Position numbers and translations under genes: made by a program
The notes under the pieces: model-generated
What the model saw: only the letters and a program-made list of their open reading frames with translations
Databases searched by the model: none
Told to the model about the DNA's origin: nothing
Shown here: in pieces, positions 1 through 5,686 of the stretch
Position numbering within the stretch: position 1 is the stretch's first letter
How the letters are laid out: every line of letters begins with the position of its first letter
Source of the DNA: Actinomycetota bacterium
GTDB lineage: Bacteria; Actinomycetota; Acidimicrobiia; Acidimicrobiales; Ilumatobacteraceae
Reading direction: 5' to 3'
Length of the DNA stretch: 6,741 nucleotides
NCBI GenBank assembly: GCA_005788205.1
Contig: SXYT01000106.1
Coordinates: 1 to 6,741, forward strand

Positions 1-286
1 CAAGGCCTTCCAGATGCTCGAGGACACCCCCATAGCGGTCAGTTTCTGCCAGCCGAAATTCACCATGTCCGACCTGCGGATGGTCTACGAGGCGTTCCTG
101 CAGGACGAAGTCGACCCGGCGAACTTCCGCCGCAAGGTGGAGCTCACCAGGAACTTCGTCCAGCCCCTCGGGATCATCACGTCTGAACAGCCCAGCCCGG
201 GCCGCCCACCGATGCTCTACAAGGCCGGCCGGGCGCGGGAGATCACCCCGCCGATCAGGTTCAGGTCTGCACCCCGGAAGGATTGA
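1..286 (+). CDS. NUDIX/NrtR-type transcriptional regulator, C-terminal part (5' end outside window)
   Basis: Only the last 94 or so codons are inside the window. The frame is open from base 2, so the methionine codon at 14 is internal and not the start. The visible part resembles the C-terminal winged-helix domain that follows the NUDIX domain in NrtR-like regulators. A Pro-Lys-Phe-Thr-Met-Ser-Asp-Leu-Arg segment leads into a helix (MVYEAFLQ), then a second helix around DPANFRRKVE, then the wing with a GRPPMLYK strand. In characterised NrtR proteins an ADP-ribose-binding NUDIX fold controls this DNA-binding domain and represses NAD synthesis or salvage genes. The NUDIX half is not visible, so I cannot say whether the hydrolase motif is intact or which genes are controlled. 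The stop at 284-286 lies just ahead of the promoter of the vWA gene. The family call is fairly firm; the NAD role is inferred from the family. Confidence 0.75.
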   Translation, partial: KAFQMLEDTPIAVSFCQPKFTMSDLRMVYEAFLQDEVDPANFRRKVELTRNFVQPLGIITSEQPSPGRPPMLYKAGRAREITPPIRFRSAPRKD

Positions 287-296
287 CCCACCTTCG

Positions 297-305
297 TGTT
301 ATAGT
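297..305 (+). promoter_or_regulatory. Extended -10 promoter of the vWA gene
   Basis: The bases TGTTATAGT match the extended -10 pattern TG-N-TATAAT at all but one position. Transcription would begin near 312, which leaves a leader of about 44 bases before the GTG start at 356. A TTGACC box at 283-288 is too close to pair with this -10 (11-base spacer). It would fit a weaker alternative -10, TAGCCT at 305-310, with a 16-base spacer. The promoter lies just after the regulator's stop codon, so the vWA gene can be transcribed separately. An inverted repeat, AGTA-N5-TACT at 303-315, overlaps the -10 and the predicted start point and could be an operator. Confidence 0.55.
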
Positions 306-313
306 AGCCTTTA

Positions 314-338
314 CTCATTCCCGACAGACGGGGATGAG
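314..338 (+). promoter_or_regulatory. Stem-loop in the 5' leader of the vWA mRNA
   Basis: Bases 314-323 (CTCATTCCCG) pair with 329-338 (CGGGGATGAG) in a 10-bp stem with a single G-U pair and a 5-base loop, ACAGA. If transcription starts near 312, the hairpin stands almost at the 5' end of the message, and the ribosome binding site at 344-349 stays unpaired. No run of U follows, so it does not look like an intrinsic terminator for the upstream regulator gene. It may protect the 5' end or bind a regulator; the function is not known. Confidence 0.5.
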
Positions 339-355
339 ACAACGAAAGGCACACA

Positions 356-1048
356 GTGACCACCAACCCAGACACCAACCAGACCGCCCGCCCGAACGGC
401 ACCCACATCGTGGCTCTGCTCGACAGGTCCGGCTCAATGTCCTCGATCGTCAACGACGTCATCGGGGGCTTCAACACCCTTCTCGCTGACCAGCAGGCGA
501 ACGGGCCGGACGCACGCATCAGCATCATCCTGTTCGACTCCCAGGACCCCCAGGAGGTGGTCGTCTGGGGCGCACCGATCAGCGAGGCAGTCGCCCTCGA
601 CCGCACCTCCTACGTGCCCCGCGGCGGCACTCCCCTGCTCGACGCAACCGGCCTTGCCATCGGCAGGGTCATGGTGGACCAGGGGGCACGCGAGGCGACG
701 GGCCTGCGCAAGGACGACATCGTCTTTGTCACCGTGACCGACGGCGAGGAGAACCAGAGCCACGAGTACACGCTCGAGAAGGTCCGTCAACTGGTCGCCG
801 AGCGGACGGCAGCAGGCTGGCAGTTCGTCTTCCTCTCGGCCGGGCTCGACGCCTACGCCGATGCCGCCAGGTTCGGCTACGACCACGGGTCCACGTCCTC
901 ATGGCAGGCAACGGGCCGCGGCTCGCGGGCGGCCATGATGAGCATGTCCCGGGCCACGTCCAACTTCCGTGACAAGAAGCGCCGCGGCATGGACGCAGAC
1001 GCCAAGGACTTCTTCGAGACCGGCAAGGACGGCGAAGAGAAGAGCTGA
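356..1048 (+). CDS. von Willebrand factor A (vWA) domain protein with complete MIDAS motif
   Basis: This 230-residue soluble protein has no signal peptide or membrane segment. A vWA domain fills roughly residues 17-170. The metal-binding MIDAS is complete: DRSGS at 23-27, Thr92 in the GGTPLLDA stretch, and Asp129 in TDGEEN. This form of vWA domain usually binds a divalent metal and a protein partner through an acidic side chain. The C-terminal 60 residues are charged and probably form a short helical tail (NFRDKKRR near 203-210). The start is GTG at 356, chosen because GAAAGG at 344-349 lies 6 bases upstream and because the conserved domain begins soon after. The neighbour on the left is an NrtR-like regulator, which suggests but does not prove a link to NAD or ADP-ribose metabolism. 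No chaperone ATPase (MoxR-type) is visible next to it. The partner and cellular role are unknown. Confidence 0.85.
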   Translation: MTTNPDTNQTARPNGTHIVALLDRSGSMSSIVNDVIGGFNTLLADQQANGPDARISIILFDSQDPQEVVVWGAPISEAVALDRTSYVPRGGTPLLDATGLAIGRVMVDQGAREATGLRKDDIVFVTVTDGEENQSHEYTLEKVRQLVAERTAAGWQFVFLSAGLDAYADAARFGYDHGSTSSWQATGRGSRAAMMSMSRATSNFRDKKRRGMDADAKDFFETGKDGEEKS

Positions 1049-1067
1049 GCCCCGCAGGACGCCCCGG

Positions 1068-1096
1068 GAGCCGGGTCAGCCCTTCTGGCCCGGCTC
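1068..1096. terminator. Hairpin between convergent vWA and acyl-CoA dehydrogenase genes, probable bidirectional terminator
   Basis: Bases 1068-1079 pair with 1085-1096 in a 12-bp stem (GAGCCGGGTCAG with CTGGCCCGGCTC, one T-G wobble) around a 5-base loop. It lies 19 bases after the vWA stop and contains the last codons and stop of the acyl-CoA dehydrogenase gene. No clear U tract follows on either strand, as is common for actinobacterial hairpin terminators. A competing hairpin, GGCTCC-TTCG-GGAGCC at 1092-1107, has a UUCG tetraloop on the + strand and overlaps the right arm. Confidence 0.55.
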
Positions 1097-2287
1097 CTTC
1101 GGGAGCCCGAGCACGCGTTCGCCCACGATGTTGCGCTGCACCTGTGCGGTGCCTCCCCAGATCGTGGATGACCTGTGCTGGAAGAACATCGACGTCCAGC
1201 GGTCCACCGCGAAGGGCTGGCCCGGTTCGTTCGCCGCGAGCATCGCGTCGGCACCGCGGGCGTTCATCATCCGCTCGGAGAACTTCTGTGCGTACTCGGA
1301 CCAGAACATCTTGTTCACCGAGGCACCCGGGCCGGGCTCCTTGCGGGCGATGACCTCAGAGAGCACCTTCAGGCCGTTGAAGCGCATGATCTCCACGTGG
1401 CTGTAGGCCCACGCCAGTTCCTGACGGATGAGCGGGTCGCTCGTCTTGCCGGAAGCCTGCAGCATCTTGACCGCGGCCCAGAACTGCTTCGTGAACTCCA
1501 CGTGCTGGGTGGTCGCATTGCCGCCGCGCTCGTTCCCGAGCGTGGTCATGGTCACGCGCCACCCGTTGTTCATCCCGCCGATGATGTTGTCGACGGGCGC
1601 CCTCGACTCCGTGAGGAACGTCTCGGTGAAATGGGAGGCACCGTGCGGCTGGCGGATCGGGCGCAGCTCGATGCCGTTCGAGGACTTGTCCTCCTTGAAC
1701 ATGGGGAGCAGCACGTACGAGATGCCGGCGTGCTTCGGGGCGTCCTGATCCGTCCGCGAGAGGCAGAACATCATGTTCGCCTCGGTCGCACCGGACGTCC
1801 ACACCTTCTGGCCGGTGATGACGACTTCCTCGCCGTCGATGACACCGCGCGTCTTCAGCGACGCGAGGTCGGAACCGGCATCCGGCTCCGAGAAGCCCTG
1901 GCAGTACCGGTCGGTGCCGTCCACGATGCGCGGCAGGAAGCGCCGCGTCTGCTCCTCCGTGCCCCACACGATGATGGAGGGGCCGACGAGCCACTCGCCC
2001 ATGCCGCGGGTGATGCGCGGCACGTTCGCGCGCGCGAACTCCTCGTTCAGCACCGCGACTTCCACCCCGGTCAGGCCGCGTCCGCCGTACTCCTTCGGCC
2101 AACCGACGCACATGTAGCCCGCCTCGGTGAGCTTCTTGGCCCAGCTGCTCAGCGCCGGGTGCTGCCCGCGTTGGGCCTCGTCGGCGTTGACACCGACGAG
2201 TTCGGCAGGCTTGTTCACATCCAGCCATGCGCGGACCTCCGTGCGGAATGTCTCTGCGGCCGGCCCGAAATCAAGTTCCAACGGCAT
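1076..2287 (-). CDS. Acyl-CoA dehydrogenase family protein (FadE-like)
   Basis: This 403-residue flavoprotein is full length for the family. It should oxidise the alpha-beta bond of an acyl-CoA, passing electrons to FAD and then an electron-transfer flavoprotein. The N-terminal helical domain includes GWPKEYGGRG at 62-71. The FAD/acyl-CoA middle domain has the signature YCQGFSEPDAGSDLASL at 128-144 and ITGQKVWTSGA at 157-167. The C-terminal helical domain ends with IWGGTAQVQRNIVGERVLGLP at 376-396. The glutamate used as catalytic base in medium-chain enzymes (IYEGT) is glycine here (Gly378). Glu253 in LGNERGG aligns with the alternative base position known from isovaleryl-CoA dehydrogenase and some steroid-side-chain enzymes, so activity is plausible. 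AGGGGG at 2295-2300 lies 7 bases before the ATG. It is the last gene of a probable three-gene operon. The substrate is unknown; a branched or bulky acyl-CoA is only a guess. Confidence 0.92.
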   Translation of the reverse strand: MPLELDFGPAAETFRTEVRAWLDVNKPAELVGVNADEAQRGQHPALSSWAKKLTEAGYMCVGWPKEYGGRGLTGVEVAVLNEEFARANVPRITRGMGEWLVGPSIIVWGTEEQTRRFLPRIVDGTDRYCQGFSEPDAGSDLASLKTRGVIDGEEVVITGQKVWTSGATEANMMFCLSRTDQDAPKHAGISYVLLPMFKEDKSSNGIELRPIRQPHGASHFTETFLTESRAPVDNIIGGMNNGWRVTMTTLGNERGGNATTQHVEFTKQFWAAVKMLQASGKTSDPLIRQELAWAYSHVEIMRFNGLKVLSEVIARKEPGPGASVNKMFWSEYAQKFSERMMNARGADAMLAANEPGQPFAVDRWTSMFFQHRSSTIWGGTAQVQRNIVGERVLGLPKEPGQKG

Positions 2288-2332
2288 CGTGTTACCCCCT
2301 GGTCAAAGTGTTGCCCAGCGCCAGTTTCGCAC

Positions 2333-3109
2333 TCAGGAGAGCGCGGCGAGGAACCGGACGATCGCCTTGTTGACCTCGTCCGCATGGGTCATGTTGGCGG
2401 CATGTGGCCCGCCATCGACCGGCACGAGCGTGGTGGGACCGGCAATCCCGTCCCGAAGGACCTCCGCCTTCGCCATGGGGATCGCCACGTCGGCTGTGCC
2501 GTGCACGATGAGTGCGGGACACGTGATCTCCCCGAGGCGGTCCGTGATGTCGTCGCGGTGCATCAGGCAGTTGAATGCCCTCGTGAACTGTTCGGGCTGG
2601 AGAACGGCCCACTTGGCGAACCACTCCTGCCAATCCCCGGGGCCGAGGATGATGCCGGCGATGACATCCTGGACGGCAACTGCGCCGTGCTCCACCCACG
2701 CCGCATGCAGCTGGTTGTAGGGCTCGACCGTCTCGGGGGCCTCGGTGCCGGACTGGGTGTCGAGCAGGATGAGTGCCTCCACCCGTTCGGGTGCGGTGAG
2801 GGCGACCCGCAGCGAGAGGAACCCGCCCTGGGACATCCCGCCGACCACGGCCTTTGCGATGCCGAGGTGGTCCATCAAGGCGAGCACATCCCTCGCGGAG
2901 TCCCAGTAGGTGAAGTCACCGGGTGCGTGCGTGCCACCGAAGCCGCGCTCGTCCCAAGTGACCACGCGGTGCGTCGCTCGCAACGCGGCGACCTGGGCGT
3001 CGAACATTGAGTGGTCCATCAAGAAGCCATGACTGAGGACCACAGCAGGCCCCTTGCCACCCGTGTCCTCGAAGTGGATGGTGGTCCCGTTCAGCTGTGC
3101 AGTTGCCAT
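2333..3109 (-). CDS. Alpha/beta hydrolase
   Basis: This cytoplasmic hydrolase has 258 residues, a usual length for a single-domain alpha/beta-fold enzyme. The oxyanion-hole motif SHGF is at 26-29. The nucleophile elbow GMSQG puts Ser93 at the active site. Asp207 in HGTADVAIP and His236 in GGPHAAN complete the triad. The TWDERGFGGT stretch at 51-60 and the small cap region around 125-185 are typical of the esterase, haloperoxidase-like and C-C-bond hydrolase group. Substrate cannot be read from sequence; hydrolysis of an ester, lactone or thioester would suit its place between a crotonase and an acyl-CoA dehydrogenase. The start follows the crotonase stop by 9 bases. AGGG overlapping that TAG stop, 7 bases before the ATG, serves as the ribosome binding site, so the two genes are probably translated together. 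Confidence 0.92.
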   Translation of the reverse strand: MATAQLNGTTIHFEDTGGKGPAVVLSHGFLMDHSMFDAQVAALRATHRVVTWDERGFGGTHAPGDFTYWDSARDVLALMDHLGIAKAVVGGMSQGGFLSLRVALTAPERVEALILLDTQSGTEAPETVEPYNQLHAAWVEHGAVAVQDVIAGIILGPGDWQEWFAKWAVLQPEQFTRAFNCLMHRDDITDRLGEITCPALIVHGTADVAIPMAKAEVLRDGIAGPTTLVPVDGGPHAANMTHADEVNKAIVRFLAALS

Positions 3110-3118
3110 GGCGAGACC

Positions 3119-3934
3119 CTAGCCCTTGCCGACAGCGCGAAAGACGGGGGCGTCATCGTTGACGGACATCGACCAGTGCGGTGCCCGCTTCTCGAAGAAC
3201 GCGCGCACGCCCTCGACCGAGTCCGGTGACGACGCCAGCTTGCTGATGATGCGCCCCTCGGCGGCGATCATCTCGTCCACGCCCGTGTTGAGCCCCTCCC
3301 ACATCATCCGCTTTGCGAGTGCCACCGAGACGGGGGCGGTGTTCTGTGCGATGTCACGGGCGATCTCCATCGCCGCCGCGAGCACCTCCCCTGCAGGCAC
3401 GGCGCGGGACACGAGCCCGAGCTCCGCAGCCTCGGTGCCGGAGAGCATCCGCCCCGTGAGGAGCAGCTCCGCTGCCCTCGAGAAGCCGATGATGCGCGGC
3501 AGGATCACGTGCGAGCCGAGCTCGGGCAGGATGCCACGACGCACCATTGCGTACTGGATTTTTGCCGTCTCGCTCGCGATGCGGATGTCGGCGAGCATCG
3601 GGTACGTGATCCCCACGCCAACGGCATGGCCGTTGATGGCGGCGATCACGGGCTTCGACGTGTGGTGGGGCCACCTGCGTGGACCGTCGTACGTGCTCGC
3701 CTCGCCCCCGCGGAACCCCTCCTCACCCCCGCTCAGGTCAGCGCCCGCACAGAAGGCCTTTCCCGCGCCGGTGATGATGATCGCCCGGACCGAGTCATCG
3801 GTGTCGGCCGCCCCGAGAGCCATCGTGAGCTCATCACTCAGTTGCGGGGTCCACGCATTCATGGCCTCCGGTCTGTTCAGCGTCACCGTGGCCACACCGT
3901 CCGTCACCGCGTACAGCACCGTCTTCAGGTCCAT
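3119..3934 (-). CDS. Enoyl-CoA hydratase/isomerase (crotonase) family protein
   Basis: This 271-residue protein has the full crotonase fold. LNRPEAMNAW lies at 19-28. FCAGADL at 61-67 and NGHAVGVG at 101-108 form the CoA-binding and oxyanion-hole segments. LLTGRMLSGTEAAELGLV at 158-175 is a conserved helix-turn region. When matched to classical enoyl-CoA hydratase, both catalytic glutamates are replaced: the first by Thr110, the second by Met130. A glutamate is present instead at 138, in LPELGS, the position of the catalytic acid in several enoyl-CoA isomerases of this fold. An isomerase or another crotonase reaction is therefore at least as likely as plain hydration. The ATG at 3934 has a run of six G at 3939-3944, 4 bases upstream. 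This is the first gene of the probable operon and is divergent from the dioxygenase gene. Confidence 0.92.
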   Translation of the reverse strand: MDLKTVLYAVTDGVATVTLNRPEAMNAWTPQLSDELTMALGAADTDDSVRAIIITGAGKAFCAGADLSGGEEGFRGGEASTYDGPRRWPHHTSKPVIAAINGHAVGVGITYPMLADIRIASETAKIQYAMVRRGILPELGSHVILPRIIGFSRAAELLLTGRMLSGTEAAELGLVSRAVPAGEVLAAAMEIARDIAQNTAPVSVALAKRMMWEGLNTGVDEMIAAEGRIISKLASSPDSVEGVRAFFEKRAPHWSMSVNDDAPVFRAVGKG

Positions 3935-3958
3935 GAATCCCCCCGTTGTTCACCGCGA

Positions 3959-3964
3959 ACGGTA
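3959..3964 (-). promoter_or_regulatory. Possible -10 box of the crotonase-hydrolase-dehydrogenase operon
   Basis: Read on the - strand, TACCGT fits the TANNNT form of actinobacterial -10 boxes. It would give a short leader of about 18 bases before the ATG at 3934, with the G-rich ribosome binding site inside it. A small inverted repeat, GTTC-N5-GAAC at 3948-3960, overlaps the predicted start point. No convincing -35 box is visible. This is a weak, pattern-based call. Confidence 0.3.
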
Positions 3965-3970
3965 GCCGAG

Positions 3971-3984
3971 CGCCCGCGCGGGCG
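3971..3984. promoter_or_regulatory. 14-bp perfect palindrome in the divergent intergenic region, possible operator
   Basis: The bases CGCCCGCGCGGGCG form a perfect inverted repeat in the 109-bp gap between the crotonase and dioxygenase genes. It overlaps where a -35 box of the leftward operon would sit and is centred about 66 bases before the predicted dioxygenase transcript start. A repressor bound here could control both directions. In DNA this rich in G and C such palindromes also arise by chance, so the role is uncertain. A tandem GGTCAC repeat (4009-4020) lies nearer the dioxygenase promoter. Confidence 0.3.
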
Positions 3985-4031
3985 GCCATGTGGAGCCTGG
4001 CGGGCCCGGGTCACGGTCACCCGTCCGGTGC

Positions 4032-4037
4032 TACCTT
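4032..4037 (+). promoter_or_regulatory. -10 box for a leaderless dioxygenase transcript
   Basis: TACCTT stands 6 bases before the ATG at 4044. That spacing puts the transcript start at or next to the start codon. No Shine-Dalgarno sequence is present, which agrees with leaderless translation, common in actinobacteria. It supports the 4044 start over an in-frame ATG at 3990, which would place this box inside the gene. Confidence 0.5.
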
Positions 4038-4043
4038 GCGCGC

Positions 4044-4919
4044 ATGAACGCAGCCGCAATGGACATGCCCAGGTTCGGGAAAGACGCGACCGTCGAGGAA
4101 GTGTCGGAGGCACTGCGCACCGCGGGGTGCGCAGTGGTCGAGCGGCTCATGCCGGAGGATTCGGTGGACGCGCTCATGGCCGACATGGCGCCGTGGATCG
4201 ACGCCACCCCGAACGGGGCCGACACCTTCTCCGGGCTGCTGACGAAGCGCACCGGCGCCCTCGTCGCGCGCTCCCGCGCGTCGTGGGGGTTCGTCGCCCA
4301 CCCGCTCGTGCTCGGCATCTGCGAGAGCGTCCTGTGGCCGAAGAAGACCTCCTTCCAGCTCCACCTGACGCAACTGATTTCCATCGGACCCGGCTCCGCC
4401 GGGCAGCCACTGCACCGCGACCAGTGGTGCTTCGACTCGTTCCCCTTCCCCGGCGACATCGACGTGGAGGTCTCCACGATCTGGGCGATGCAGGATTTCA
4501 CCGCGGAGAACGGTGCGACCCGCATCATCCCCGGCAGCCACACGGAGAGCAACGACTCCCTCACCCACGAGCACCGCGTGGTCCAGGCAGAGATGCCGAA
4601 GGGGTCCGTCGTCCTCTACACGGGTCGCACGATCCACGGCGGCGGCGAGAACCGCAGCGACGCGGTGCGCACCGGGCTGAACATCGACTACGTGCTCGGC
4701 TGGCTGCGCCAGGAGGAGAACCAGTACCTCTCCGTGCCGCCGGATGTCGCACGGACGCTCCCCGAGGAGATGCAGAGACTGGTCGGCTATGCGATGGGCT
4801 CCTACGCGCTCGGGTACGTGGACGACGTCCGCAGCCCCGCGGACTACCTGGCCGGCTCCGCCGGCGCGTCCTCGTTCGGTGCGGGCGACGTGGAGTTCAA
4901 CCGCGGCGCGCTGCGCTGA
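4044..4919 (+). CDS. Phytanoyl-CoA dioxygenase (PhyH) family protein
   Basis: This 291-residue enzyme belongs to the non-haem Fe(II)/2-oxoglutarate oxygenases. The iron ligands are visible: His124 and Asp126 in PLHRDQW, and His198 in RTIHGGGENRS. Arg209, 11 residues after the distal histidine, is placed as the 2-oxoglutarate carboxylate binder in human PhyH. Further family features are WAMQDFTAENGATRIIPGSH at 147-166 and KGSVVLYTGRTIH at 186-198. The likely reaction is hydroxylation coupled to decarboxylation of 2-oxoglutarate. The family also includes enzymes acting on free small molecules, so a CoA thioester is not certain. An upstream ATG at 3990 would add 18 residues rich in Gly, Pro and Arg; the -10 box at 4032-4037 argues against it. 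The gene is divergent from the acyl-CoA operon, and shared control would place it in the same catabolic route, but this is inference. Confidence 0.9.
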   Translation: MNAAAMDMPRFGKDATVEEVSEALRTAGCAVVERLMPEDSVDALMADMAPWIDATPNGADTFSGLLTKRTGALVARSRASWGFVAHPLVLGICESVLWPKKTSFQLHLTQLISIGPGSAGQPLHRDQWCFDSFPFPGDIDVEVSTIWAMQDFTAENGATRIIPGSHTESNDSLTHEHRVVQAEMPKGSVVLYTGRTIHGGGENRSDAVRTGLNIDYVLGWLRQEENQYLSVPPDVARTLPEEMQRLVGYAMGSYALGYVDDVRSPADYLAGSAGASSFGAGDVEFNRGALR

Positions 4920-4930
4920 GGGTTCAGCGC
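4913..4930. terminator. Hairpin joining two convergent stop codons, probable bidirectional terminator
   Basis: GCGCTGA at 4913-4919 pairs perfectly with TCAGCGC at 4924-4930 around a 4-base loop, GGGT. The left arm ends with the TGA of the dioxygenase gene, and the right arm begins with the complement of the TGA of the LLM gene. The two genes thus end 4 bp apart and share one hairpin. A U tract is lacking, so efficiency as an intrinsic terminator is uncertain. Confidence 0.45.
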
Positions 4931-5673
4931 GAGCCGAGCACCTTCTCCACTGCCGACAGGTCGTACGGGTGGCCTGTCATCACGATGACGTGGTCGGCGC
5001 CGGCGTCCTCGTACGCGGCGATGTCCGCGAGGTCGGCGGGCGACAGCGCGACGGTGCGCTCGATCGCCCGTGGGTCACGGCCGAGCTCGGCACACCACCT
5101 GTCGAGCACCTCCATCTTCCCGCGGAAGTGGTCGACCGGCCCGAACGTGTTGTGCATGTCGGCATGCTGGGCCGTCAGCTTGAGCGTGACCTTCTCGCCA
5201 CTGCCGCCGATCATCAGCGGGATCGAGCCGTTGACCGGTCCCGGGTTCAGCTTCGACAACCGTTCCTTGATGACGGGGAGACCCTCGCCGAGCAGCCTGA
5301 GGCGTCCCGGGGCGGTGCCGAACTCGTACCCGTACTCGCTGTAGTCGCGCTCGAACCAGCCAGACCCGATGCCGAGGACGAAGCGTCCGTTCGAGATGTG
5401 GTCGATGGTGCGCGACATGTCGGCGAGCAACTGCGCGTTGCGGTAGGAGTAGCAGGTCACCAGCGCACCGATCTGCGCGTGGCAGGTGTCCGCGGCCATC
5501 GCGGCGAGCAGCGTGTACGCCTCGAAGTGGGCGGCATCAGGGTCCCCGTAGAGCGGGTAGAAGTGGTCCCACACCCAGATGGAGTCGACCCCCATCGCGT
5601 CGGCGGCTCGCCAGGCCGCCCGGATGTCGTTGAGTGATGTCGCCTGGGGATGGAGCTGCACGCCGATCTTCAT
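4924..5673 (-). CDS. LLM class F420-dependent oxidoreductase, short form
   Basis: This 249-residue protein belongs to the bacterial luciferase-like TIM-barrel flavin/F420 group. Visible family features are MKIGVQLHPQ at the N-terminus, WVWDHFYP at 33-40, TIDHISNGRFVLGIGSGW at 89-106 and IPLMIGGSGEKVTLKL at 151-166. F420 is the usual cofactor in actinobacterial members, but FMN cannot be excluded. Compared with the adjacent 312-residue paralogue it lacks about 15 residues before the IGG strand and about 35 near the C-terminus. The usual DGWN after the barrel strand is DMHN (172-175). The start is ATG at 5673, where the conserved N-terminal strand begins; an in-frame upstream extension to 5793 would be basic, low-complexity sequence overlapping the neighbour. 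No Shine-Dalgarno sequence is seen. The substrate is unknown. Confidence 0.85.
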   Translation of the reverse strand: MKIGVQLHPQATSLNDIRAAWRAADAMGVDSIWVWDHFYPLYGDPDAAHFEAYTLLAAMAADTCHAQIGALVTCYSYRNAQLLADMSRTIDHISNGRFVLGIGSGWFERDYSEYGYEFGTAPGRLRLLGEGLPVIKERLSKLNPGPVNGSIPLMIGGSGEKVTLKLTAQHADMHNTFGPVDHFRGKMEVLDRWCAELGRDPRAIERTVALSPADLADIAAYEDAGADHVIVMTGHPYDLSAVEKVLGSR

Positions 5674-5680
5674 GCGTGCG

Positions 5681-5686
5681 AGCCTA
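5681..5686 (-). promoter_or_regulatory. -10 box of the short LLM gene, overlapping the upstream stop codon
   Basis: On the - strand TAGGCT lies 7 bases before the ATG at 5673. Its first three bases are the TAG stop (5684-5686) of the longer LLM gene. There is no ribosome binding site in the 10-base gap, so the gene is either made from a leaderless transcript starting here or translated by re-initiation after the upstream gene. Confidence 0.45.

Noticed and set aside
1175..3010. Long + strand open frame of 611 codons
   Set aside because: It lies antisense to the acyl-CoA dehydrogenase and hydrolase genes, whose products have complete catalytic motifs. Its product is rich in Arg, His, Gly and Val without recognisable domains, as expected of a shadow frame in GC-rich DNA.
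3990..4043. N-terminal extension of the dioxygenase from the ATG at 3990
   Set aside because: The extra 18 residues have no family similarity, and the TACCTT box directly before the 4044 ATG would be inside the gene.
3509..5344. Second + strand open frame of 611 codons
   Set aside because: It crosses an antisense gene, the divergent promoter region, the dioxygenase gene in another frame and the convergent junction. The product is low-complexity and Arg-rich; it is a shadow frame.
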